Source: Nemertoderma westbladi
Lineage: Eukaryota; Xenacoelomorpha; Nemertodermatida; Nemertodermatidae
Assembly (NCBI GenBank): GCA_032718475.1
Contig: JAUCBJ010007816.1
Coordinates: 1 to 64,000, forward strand
Length of the DNA: 64,000 nucleotides
Direction of reading: 5' to 3'
Shown here: positions 52,951 to 61,460 of the stretch, piece by piece
Layout of the letters: each line of letters opens with the position of its first letter
How positions within the stretch are numbered: the first letter of the stretch is position 1
Program-made: the position numbers and the translations under genes
Notes under the pieces: model-generated
Told to the model about the DNA's origin: nothing
Seen by the model: the letters and a program-made list of their open reading frames with translations, nothing else
The model's database searches: none

Positions 52951-53165
52951 CGGGGGTGAACGGACCCAGCCGCAGTAGGGTTAGTGTGTCGACTAGAGAG
53001 GGGTGTAGAAGTGAAGTAAGAGGTAGTGGAGTGGTAGGCGGCGAGCGGGGGGGGGGGGGGGGGGGGGGGGGGCTACAGGAGCCCCACAACGAGAGATTAG
53101 CGGCGAGAGGAGGGGGGCAAAGAATGTCCCACAGGCGTCGGCAGATAATGCGCGGGGCGAATTAG
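52770..53165 (+). pseudogene. gag: BP3 gag segment across repeat and G-run
   Basis: 131 codons running through the 60-bp repeats and a run of about 25 G at 53047-53071, read as poly-Gly. The change of frame at the G-run suggests slippage. Confidence 0.45.
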
Positions 53166-53185
53166 GTGAACCGCAGCACCCGGCG

Positions 53186-53968
53186 ATGGAGTATAGTAGG
53201 GGGGTTACGAGTATCCCCAGCGGCGTGCGATCGAGCAGAGAGAGACAGGTTGACGTCGCAAGAGGGCGGGCGACGAAACGTCGAGCCCGATCAGAAGAAG
53301 GAAGAAGAGCAGTGGAGTTTAACCGGGAGGTCGACGAGAGATCTCACGAACGGGGATACTGCACTACAGAGAGAAGAAGGGAAGAGAGTAGAAGAAGTGT
53401 CGTCACGAACGACAGGAGAGCGAGGACGGATAGCGAGCCGTCGGTAGTGGAGATGGAGACGGAGAGTCAGTGGGGTCGAACTCCGGGAGATTGCCGTCGT
53501 CCCGGGGATACGCGACCTGACGAGGCGTACTACGCACAGAGAGAGGGGTACAGGATGTACCGGCACGAGGACGAGAGCAGTAGATGGGATCGAAGAGAAA
53601 CTTCCCGACGGGATATACCTGCCGATCGAGAATACGGTAGCCGCGGGGAGGATTATTCGAGAAGGTTAAACTTTGATCCCGAGCGACACATACAGACTGC
53701 AGGACATACTGTAGGCCTTACTGCACATACCATAGGCCATGCTGGGAGAGACAACGTAGGCGATAGGATAGCGCGGACAACGGGATTAAACCCGGAAGTC
53801 GCGGAGTACATACCGGCAGGTAGGCCAGAAGTGGATAGGCCTATACCGGTACCAGCACAGCATTATGACTAAGACATGCAGGGACATAACATATACCCAG
53901 GGGAGGGGAGAGTTATTGCGGATAGGTGCATGGGCCCCAATATATTAACATCAACCCCAGTATCAAAC
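53186..53968 (+). pseudogene. gag: BP3 gag Arg/Glu-rich segment, continuing to T1
   Basis: 228 codons to a TAA at 53872, then open in the same frame up to T1 at 53969. Arg-, Glu- and Ser-rich (RREDSRREDIP type). If T1 and one copy of its AAAC duplication are taken out, the frame continues open into 60201 onward, which shows T1 entered an existing gag frame. Confidence 0.6.
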
Positions 53969-54164
53969 CGTCACCTTCAAGGCAGAACCCCCTAAGTCGA
54001 TTTTTGTAGTTCTGAGATAATCGATAAAAACTGTTTATTTTTTAGAGAGATGCCTCAGTTTACTTGTTATTGTGTTTTTTGATAACTAAATATATATAGA
54101 ATTCATATAACTAAACTTTCAATTTGATTTAGAATTACCTTTGAAATATATTGCGGTTTTTTTG

Positions 54165-54317
54165 TAAAAATTCTGACTTATGGTGTTTTGCCAAAACAAA
54201 GGGGAACACCATTTTCTGGTATTATCCCGTAACTATACGATAGTTGCGGGGTATTGCCTAGAAAACAAGGTATCCTCAATTTGGCAAAACACCATAAGTC
54301 CGAATTTTTACAAAAAA
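54165..54317. repeat. Long hairpin in T1 left arm
   Basis: GTAAAAATTCTGACTTATGGTGTTTTGCCAAA at the left is matched, inverted, by TTTGGCAAAACACCATAAGTCCGAATTTTTAC at the right. Inside lies a smaller inverted pair, CCGTAACTAT / ATAGTTGCGG. Each outer arm contains the subterminal motif of T1. Confidence 0.8.
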
Positions 54318-54319
54318 CA

Positions 54320-55070
54320 CGCAAAATATATCAAATAATAGCCAAGGCGTATCGTACGTCCTTAATAATTTAGTGCGTAGTGCGCACGTAATACATGTGC
54401 GCATTTGTTATTAGCTAATACGTGCTATCTAACATGTTAACTAGCACATGATCAGGTGTTAGTATTACCTGTAAACGCAATAATAACAAATAATCACATA
54501 CAATATAGCTAACACACTTGCGCACATGTTGGAAATTTTTGAATTCAAAATTCTAAAGGGCTCCATAAGTTTTTGATATTTTGGTATTAATTGCTTCTAA
54601 AATAAGTACGGGACTGTAGTTAGAATCATGTATCAATACAAATTGAACAAAATGTAGCCAAATGCAGAACTATAAGAACAAAATTTAGATTCAAGAAAGC
54701 GGAACTCTAAGTACAAAATATAGCCATGGGTGGTACTCTACAGTAAGAACAAAGTCTAGCTACAGGGTTACAGCTACGTTAAAGTTAAAGTAAAGTTCAC
54801 TTACAGTACGTCATGACGAATAATTAAAGACCTGTTTTTTCTACAGTACGTGGCAACATTTTGAGCAACTCTATCAGCAACTTAGTGAGCATGTCAGGTT
54901 GCCGATCAAGTTGCTCTATGTAAACGCGAAGTTTGTTGCTGTAAAAGATGCCTCATATAACGGAGACTAAAAGTTAATGTTACTCAAATTAAGTTGCTAG
55001 TTGCTGACCAAATTGTCCAAAACGTCCGGCAACCTAGAGTAACTTATAGCAACTTGGACACAAACATTAA
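54320..55070. other. T1 interior, no gene seen
   Basis: AT-rich; palindromic pieces such as GTGCGCACGTAATACATGTGCGCA near 54377 and several CTAGCAACTTG-type short repeats near 54850-55050. Nothing coding. Confidence 0.5.
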
Positions 55071-55965
55071 ATGAGGGACAGATATTTATCAGCGCCACAA
55101 ACATTAATGTGGGACAAACATTAATCAGGGGGACAAACATTAATGTGGGACATAAACATTGATGTAGGACACAAACATTAATGTGGGACATAAACATTGA
55201 TATAGGAAACAAACATTAATGAGGGACACAAACATTAATGAGTAAAGTAAAGTTAAACTTTAATGAGGGACACAAATATTAATGAGGGACACAGACATTA
55301 ATGAGGGACACAAACATTAATGAGGTATACAAACATTAATGAGGGACACAAACATTAATGAGGGACGCAAACATTAATGGGGTACACAAACATTAATGAG
55401 GGACACAAACATTAATGAGGTAAATAAACATTAATGAGGGACACAAACATTAATGAGGGACACAAACATTAATGAGGTATACAAACATTAATGAGGGACA
55501 CAAACATTAATGAGGGACACAAACATTAATGAGATACACAAACATTAATGAGGGACACAAACATTAATGAGGGACACAAACATTAATGAGATACACAAAC
55601 ATTAATGAGGGACACAAACATTAATGAGGGACGCAAAAATTAATGGATTACACAAACATTAATGAGGGACACAAACATTAATGATGTACACAAACAATAA
55701 TGAGGGACACAAACATTAATGAGGGACACAAACATTAATGAGGTACACAAACAATAATGAGGGACACAAACATTAATGAGGGACACAAACATTAATGAGG
55801 TATACAAACATTAATGAGGGACACAAACATTAATGAGGGACACAAACATTAATGAGATACACAAACATTAATGAGGGACACAAACATTAATGAGGGACAC
55901 AAACAATAAACGAGGGACAGATATCAATCAAGGGCACAAACATTAATCATGGGCACTATTGCCCT
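55070..55965. repeat. 19-bp tandem array
   Basis: About 46 units of GAGGGACACAAACATTAAT. Every third unit or so has GTACAC or GATACAC in place of GGACAC, giving a higher-order period near 57. The first 150 bases are more diverged. Confidence 0.92.
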
Positions 55966-56534
55966 TCGCACTTAGTAAGATTCATGTTACCACCTATACA
56001 CATACAATATATTACAGAATTACAATTCTCATTACTGTCAAGCAATAAAATAACAACAATAAATAATAACATATTAATCTGACCACACCAATAAACTATT
56101 TTATTGCCAATTGAAGGAAAGGATCAGGTTACAGAGATTTTTTTTCTAACCAAAACAATAAACGATGTTGTTTCTAAAAAGGGAAGGAGTAGGAGTAAAA
56201 AAATAATGAACATGAGGGGGAAACAGGAATGGGGGGGGGGTAACATGAATGGTGGTGGTAGGAGGTAAATTGAAAATATGGGGGTATAACAGCCGGGGGG
56301 GGGGGGGGGGTAGTAGCAAAACAGGCAGCTGAACAACGTAACCGAACGTCGCTTTCAATTAATTTCCATCTAATTAGGACGATGGAATGTATACAAAACG
56401 GCGGTACTTTGATTGAAGCTTACGTTCCCATGGTAGTATTTTTTCAAGTTAATCACTTAATATCTGATCGTCTGATGGCAAGCATCACCATCGCTCATAT
56501 TAATATCCATTGGCTACCATGGACCCCTATTAAT
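55966..56534. other. T1 interior between array and inverted copies
   Basis: No gene. Contains G-runs at 56231-56240 and 56297-56312. Two overlapping short minus-strand ORFs are only translations of the C-rich strand. Confidence 0.5.
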
Positions 56535-56568
56535 GTTTGCGTCCCACAATAATGTTTGTGTCCCTCAT
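56535..56568. repeat. Inverted copies of the 19-bp unit
   Basis: ATTAATGTTTGCGTCCCACAATAATGTTTGTGTCCCTCATTAA is the reverse complement of two units of the array. It ends at the G-run of the C2 junction. A partial inverted unit, TTAATATTTGTGTCC, follows the right C2 junction at 59830. Confidence 0.85.
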
Positions 56569-57119
56569 TAAGGGGGGGGGGGGGGGGGGTATACCCCCCC
56601 TCAGGTAAAATTTTCAAATTGTTGTTTCTTTATTTCACCTAGAGCAGAATTTAATGAGGATTACAAATCTGAAAACCGCTTAGTGAGACCTCTTTCAGTT
56701 CTCGAGTTATCACTGTTTTTCCGTATGACGGTCTGTCCATCAAATTGTAAGAAAGACAGAAGACCGACAGTCAGACAGATAAACTAGATTCCACCAAAAA
56801 TTAAAACTGACATCGGAAATGAAATCAGCGACCCCGAAAACCCCCGTAATGAACATTTTAGCTCGTTGGTGTGCATCATTCGTGCCAGAAATAATTAACC
56901 AACCAGAACGCAGACAGCCAGTTTTGGCGGGACGGTTTAAACTTTGAAGGGCATTTTCTCGGAATGACATTTTTCATTTTCAAATTACTACTCCTCCGTT
57001 ATTTTTCAACCAATTTTCTTCATTTAAGGCTCATTCGAACGAGCTTTGGAAGTTCTTTAAAAGTTCTCTTATGGAATTTTGATAAATATTACCATTTTTT
57101 ATAATTAATGTTTATTCAG

Positions 57120-57650
57120 TCCACCCCCATGCTGTCCCAGGTTACTCCCACAGTGTCCAGTCCCTTCACCGCATTGTCCCAGTCCATCCCCATGCTGTCC
57201 CAGGTTACTCCCACAGTATCCAGTCCCTTCCCCGCATTGTCCCAGTCCACCCCCATGCTGTCCCAGGTTACTCCCATATTAGCCAGTCCCTTCCCGGCAT
57301 TGTCCCAGTCCATCTCCATGCTGACCAATGTTACTCCCACAGTATCCAGTCCCTTCCCCGCACTGTCCCAGTCCATCCCCATGCTGTCCCAGGTTACTCC
57401 CACATTGTCCAGTCCCTTCCCCGCACTGTCCCAGTCCATCCCCATGCTGTCCCAGGTTACTCCCACATGTCCAGTCCCTTCCCCGCACTGTCCCAGTCCA
57501 TCCCAATGCTGCCCCAGGTTACTCCCACAGAATCCAGTTCCTTCCCCGCATTGTCCCAATCCATCCAAATGGTGTCCCAGGTTACCACCACATTGTCCAG
57601 CCCCTTCCCCTCAATGTCCCAGTCCATCCCCATGCTGTCCCCGGGTACTC
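57120..57650 (+). repeat. 60-bp coding minisatellite at Y2 5' end
   Basis: About nine units of CCAGTCCATCCCCATGCTGT..., read as FPALSQSIPMLSQVTPTVSS. A one-base loss at 57467 switches the frame within the array. Confidence 0.9.
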
Positions 57651-59317
57651 CAACGGCGCTCCCACCCACTCCCATGGTGTCCCTGTCCAATCCCTTCCCC
57701 GCATTGTCCCAGTCCAGTCCCCAGGGGTCGCGAGTTGGTTCCACAGTGCCCCACACCCAGGGATCTTCATCGACTCAGTGCTGGTACGCGGACGACGCCT
57801 CGGCGGCAGGGAGTCTGCGTGGAGTTGCACAGTGGTGGTCCGACCTGCAGCTAAAAGGTCCCAAAATCGGCTACTTCCCCGAACCGACCAAAACTTACCT
57901 GGTAATAAAGCCAGGGCTGGAGGCAGAAGCCCGGGAAAGGTTCGATGGGAGTGGCGTCCAGATAGTCTCCGGACACCGGTTCCTGGGGGGATATATCGGC
58001 GATGCCGAGGGACGGAAGCAGTTTGTGTCGGACAAGGTTGCGGGGTGGGTGGGACATATAGACAAACTCTCGGAGGTTGCCATGGAGTACCCCCAGACTG
58101 CTCACACAGGGATGTCCAAGTGTGTGCAGGCTGAATGGGACTTTCTAATGCGGGTAGTCCCAACGGATGTTGAGGATTTCGCTCCTATCCGGACCGCGCT
58201 GCTGCGTCAGTATATCCCCTCCCTGTTTGGTATGCCATTGGGCCCCTCGGACGAGGACTTGGTCCTCCTGCCTGTTCGCCATGGTGGGATCGGGTTGCAG
58301 GACCCCCTAATGCGGTTTGGCCATGCCCGTGCCGCGTCCACCGAGGGGACTTCTGTTGTGGTTGAAGCAATCCAGTCTGGTCTGCCGCTTCACGTGGCCG
58401 ACCACACTGTGCGGCTGCGTAAAGTCCTCACCGAGTCGCGGGCCGCCCAGGATACCGCGTATAAGGTGAAACTGGAGGCCGCACTAGGGGCGCTACCAGC
58501 CGAGCGTCGGCGAACCGCGGAGCGGACGACGCGGAACAAGACCGGGGGGTGGTTATCGGCCCAGCCGTCTGTGCTGGACAACACAGACTTGGGGCCTGAC
58601 GAGTTCCGGGACAACCTCGCCCTTCGTTATGGTCTCACCCCGCCGGGTCTACCAGTTAAGTGCGAGGGGTGCGGGGGCCCATTCAGCACCTCCCACGCAC
58701 TGAGCTGCAAATCCGGGGGTCTAATCATCAAACGTCATGACGAGGTTGGCCAGGTGTTTGGCGACCTCTTGGCCTCGGCTTTCGGCCAGTCAAGTGTCGA
58801 GCGTGAGGTGACCCTCTCCCAAGGACACATCGACAGACAGGGGCGGGAGATCGGGGGGGTAAGGGCAGACCTGGTTGCCCGGGGGGTCTGGACCAACCAA
58901 CGAGTGGCGTCGTTTGACATTGCGATAATCAACGCTGACGCCACCTCGTACGTCCAGGCCAACCGGTCGACCGAGTCCCTCTTGGAGCAGCGGGCCCGGC
59001 TGAAACACGCCCATTACCGGACCGTCTGTGAAGACCGGAGGATGTCCTTTACCCCACTGGTCGGTACAACCGACGGCGTATGGTGCAATGAGGCAGAGAT
59101 TCTCATTCGCCATCTGGCCGAGACCCTTGTCATGAGACAAGCTGGGATGGCCGAGAGGGGCCTTGCCTGTGTGCAGGGTGGAGTTCGCCGGAGGATTCAA
59201 TTCGCCCTCCTCCGATCGAATTCTCTCTGCCTCAGAGGTGGTCGACGGTCTTGGCGCGGGTCGGGCTTTGGGGATGGGGCAGGTCTGCGGGGGTTCGATC
59301 TGGCTACCCAATACTGA
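57467..59317 (+). CDS. Y2 ORF: minisatellite, RT motif C onward, zinc knuckle, endonuclease
   Basis: 616 codons from ATG 57467, with no stop. Residues 1-100 are Pro/Ser/Thr/Gln-rich repeats. CWYADDAS is at about 104, then GPKIGYFPEPTKTYLVIKP, the thumb-like region, CEGCGGPFSTSHALSC near 400 (CX2CX7HX3C), KRHDEV, and RADLVARG with SFDIAIINAD near 470-490. It matches Y1 over its whole non-repeat length, and both join repeat to YADD at nearly the same residue although their repeats differ in length and sequence. RT motifs before C are missing. The intact frame in two separate copies suggests either recent origin or selection on this short protein. Confidence 0.75.
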   Translation: MSSPFPALSQSIPMLPQVTPTESSSFPALSQSIQMVSQVTTTLSSPFPSMSQSIPMLSPGTPTALPPTPMVSLSNPFPALSQSSPQGSRVGSTVPHTQGSSSTQCWYADDASAAGSLRGVAQWWSDLQLKGPKIGYFPEPTKTYLVIKPGLEAEARERFDGSGVQIVSGHRFLGGYIGDAEGRKQFVSDKVAGWVGHIDKLSEVAMEYPQTAHTGMSKCVQAEWDFLMRVVPTDVEDFAPIRTALLRQYIPSLFGMPLGPSDEDLVLLPVRHGGIGLQDPLMRFGHARAASTEGTSVVVEAIQSGLPLHVADHTVRLRKVLTESRAAQDTAYKVKLEAALGALPAERRRTAERTTRNKTGGWLSAQPSVLDNTDLGPDEFRDNLALRYGLTPPGLPVKCEGCGGPFSTSHALSCKSGGLIIKRHDEVGQVFGDLLASAFGQSSVEREVTLSQGHIDRQGREIGGVRADLVARGVWTNQRVASFDIAIINADATSYVQANRSTESLLEQRARLKHAHYRTVCEDRRMSFTPLVGTTDGVWCNEAEILIRHLAETLVMRQAGMAERGLACVQGGVRRRIQFALLRSNSLCLRGGRRSWRGSGFGDGAGLRGFDLATQY

Positions 59318-59467
59318 TGAGTGGAATATGGGTGCAACATTATTGTTAAATTTTCTAAACTTTAATTAAATTTAACTCTTTATACAGTATGTATTTTCAT
59401 CATGTATAACCATTAATTATTGTATCCATATATTATATTATACCATTATATATATATTTAGGCTTTT

Positions 59468-59556
59468 TTATAATTAGCCAATTTTAATTAAAAATATGAT
59501 AATTAATTAATTAAATTAATTAATTAAAATAAAAATGGCTAATTAAAAATTCTATA
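59468..59556. repeat. AT-rich inverted repeat
   Basis: TAATTAGCCAATTTTAATTA at the left is mirrored by TTAATTAAAATAAAAATGGCTAATTA at the right around repeated TTAATTAA. It lies between the Y2 tail and the right end of C2. It could extrude as a cruciform. Confidence 0.7.
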
Positions 59557-59811
59557 AGATAACTTTTGTAGAGTTGATCACGCTGAGTCCAAAAAAGTTG
59601 GTTTCAAGAAATTTGGATCAAAATTGAGGGACTAGTAGCAATTTTAGTGAAATCTTTAATTCTGCCGCCAGCCGCTAGGGGGAGGCTACAAATTTTCAAA
59701 TTTTACTATAAAAGCTATTTGGCCTTCCATACAGTTGTTGACAATGACAAAATAGCAATATTATCATTTAACACTATTTGACAGCTATTTTAAAAAAAGG
59801 TTCATGGGGGG

Positions 59812-60200
59812 GTATACCCCCCCCCCCCCTTAATATTTGTGTCCTGGCCGCAATACAAACCAGTATATAAATGATAAATTACGGGGTTTTGCCAGGATAT
59901 TGTTTCTGATTTAAGGGGTTTTACAGGTTGTTATTTCTGATTTATGGGGTTTTGCCAGGTGGACTGAATTTCATATACTTGAATTTACGGTGTTTTGCAA
60001 GCCAATTATTGACTTGTGGGGTTCTGCCTCGAAGTGGGCATAAGTTACGGGGAACTGTCTTTGGCTTATAACTCAAAAATGGCTGGTAGAAAAGCTTCGT
60101 GGTTCTGCCAGACGAAAAAGCCGATATCGAATTACCCAAAAAGTCAAAAACATGAAAATAAAAAAAAATCGACTTAGGGGGTTCTGCCTTGAAGGTGACG
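59812..60200. repeat. T1 right arm with subterminal repeats
   Basis: Seven spaced copies of a TTANGGGGTTTTGCCAGG-like motif, the last being part of the terminal inverted repeat. Confidence 0.8.
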
Positions 60201-60765
60201 AAACATACCGGTGGGGGGGGGGGGGGGGACAGGGTGACATTCCCCCATCACAATATCAACAATACACCCCAATAGGAATAAGAACATCGAACCCCTTGGA
60301 CGAGAATAGATCGTGCGACACCGAAATATAGAGGGAGCCGCTACCCCCTATGATATATCCAAGTCAAAGGAAAGCGGCATACAGCATCCATCGAACCCAT
60401 TGGAAGCACAAGCAATGGGAATGGCTACACTAATCGATGCATTAAAAACTAGGATCGAGTTACCACCCGTAGAACCATTTAAATTCGATGGAAGTAGACC
60501 GGAAGAATACCTGCAGTTTCGGCGCATGTATAGTAATGAAATATTGACAAAAAACCTGACACAGGCGGAGTGCCTAAAATATCTGCAAGTGTATACGGGA
60601 GGCCCAGCATACGACATCGTGAGGCAATACCAGGGCATCGAGGGCAGCTTCACGACGGCATGGCGGGCATTAGACAGGGAGTATGGGCACCCGGCCAAGA
60701 TCATCCGGCAGACCCTGAGGGGTATAACATCGGGTGGCCTACAGGATAACCCCGTTAGCAGCTAG
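60201..60765 (+). pseudogene. gag: BP3 gag: Gag core domain
   Basis: Resumes after T1 with a poly-G run (60213-60228). From 60313 the frame contains the BEL/Pao Gag core: IELPPVEPFKFDGSRPEEYL, FRRMYSN, QAECLKYLQVYTGGPAYDIV, DREYGHP. A frameshift near 60740 moves the reading to 60734-61072. The residue pattern is clearly divergent from BP1 and BP2. Confidence 0.8.
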
Positions 60766-61072
60766 CATAAAGACATTTGCAAACAAAGTTGAGAAGGAGC
60801 TAATCGTGCTAAAGACGCTGGACGCACCATACGAACTCAACGCGTCTAACAACATCACCACGATAGCGCAGGCACTGCCGATGTGGCTGCGCAACAAGTG
60901 GAGGAAGATTGCTTTCTCCACTCGAGACAGGAAGGGTGCGGAACCGGGTTTAGAAGAGATGTCGAGCTTCTTAAATTATGAAGCCGAACTAATAACGGAC
61001 CCAGTCTATAGCGAGGATAGCCTGGGAAAGGGACCAAAGACCGAATACCACAGGCCGAAACCCAGAACATAA
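60734..61072 (+). pseudogene. gag: BP3 gag, end of core
   Basis: 112 codons continuing the core after a frameshift (FANKVEKELIVLKTL, then LPMWLRNKWRKIA, then LEEMSSFLNYEAELITDP). The LRNKWRK segment matches the corresponding part of BP1 and BP2 Gag. Confidence 0.75.
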
Positions 61073-61085
61073 CGCGGCGAACGCA

Positions 61086-61457
61086 TTGCCAAAGCTCAGA
61101 CAATCACTGCCGTATGCGGCGACGCAGGGGACTGCTAGTCCACAAGTAGCCGGGGGTAAGACCACATCATGGAGCGGACAGGGGAAAAATAACAACACAA
61201 ATAAACATAACCCCAGCACGCCCAGTAGGCCGAACCCAAGCAATAAGAACAGTAGGGACTTTGGTACAAACGCAAGTGCGATACGCAGCGCACTGTATAA
61301 GGACGGCTACAACCCAAAGAACAAATGCCAATTACATACAAATGCACTTCATCAGACCATGAACTGCAGGTATTGGCAAGCGCTACCCAGGGAAGATCAG
61401 GTAGAATACGCGAGGAGAAATGAAATTTGTTCAACCAATGCAAGGAAACGCCAATAG
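61086..61457 (+). pseudogene. gag: BP3 gag: degenerate zinc-knuckle region
   Basis: 123 codons, Asn/Ser/Pro-rich first, then KCQLHTNALHQTMNCRYW and ALPREDQVEYARRNEIC. This is the first half of the knuckle region, spaced as in other BEL elements, but the second knuckle (CxxCLxxGHxxxxC) is missing because the frame ends. Confidence 0.7.
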
Positions 61458-61460
61458 TAA

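Larger units (their letters stand above)
57120..59378 (+). mobile_element. Y2: second YADD/endonuclease retroelement remnant
   Basis: Same family as Y1, plus strand. TTTATTCAG (57111-57119) and TTTATACAG (59379-59387) may be the target duplication with one change. The 5' end starts directly in a minisatellite, as in Y1. The 3' part after the stop at 59317 resembles the Y1 tail (GGGTGCAACATTATTGTTAAATTTT against GGTGCACATCTTTTTAATTTTT). Confidence 0.7.
56595..59811. mobile_element. C2: poly-C/poly-G-ended insertion, host of Y2
   Basis: Flanked on both sides by a G-run, GTATAC, and a C-run (GTATAC at 56589-56594 and 59812-59817). Left end CCCCCCTCAGGTAAAATTTTCAAAT resembles the C1 left end CCCCCCTCTAAAATCTACAAAT; right end TTCATGGGGGGG resembles ACCATGGGGAGGGGGG of C1. 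Without Y2 it is about 1 kb and has no ORF. Confidence 0.55.
53969..60200. mobile_element. T1: DNA transposon with 37-bp identical inverted repeats
   Basis: The left end (53969-54005) and right end (60164-60200) are perfect inverted repeats, CGTCACCTTCAAGGCAGAAC then CCCCTAAGTCGATTTTT. AAAC flanks both sides (53965-53968 and 60201-60204). Inside both ends are further copies of the motif TTANGGGGTTTTGCCAGG (59881, 59914, 59941, 59985, 60014, 60089, 60172 on the right; 54177 and, inverted, 54283 on the left), as expected of transposase-binding sites. No transposase ORF is visible in 6.2 kb, so it is non-autonomous. A four-base duplication with these ends does not let me name a superfamily. Confidence 0.85.

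Noticed and set aside
55070-55965. Regular short repeats as a CRISPR array
   Set aside because: Unit and spacing are a 19-bp head-to-tail satellite without unique spacers, in eukaryotic DNA.
56124-56358. Two proline-rich minus-strand ORFs
   Set aside because: Arise from poly-G tracts on the plus strand; no conservation.
57116-57568. 150-codon minus-strand repeat protein
   Set aside because: Antisense of the minisatellite; open only because repeats lack stops.
57108-57854. 248-codon plus-strand ORF through the Y2 minisatellite
   Set aside because: Frame of the repeat before the one-base loss; runs out of frame over YADD. The real frame starts at 57467.
57582-58163. 193-codon minus-strand ORF
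   Set aside because: Antisense of the Y2 ORF in GC-rich sequence.
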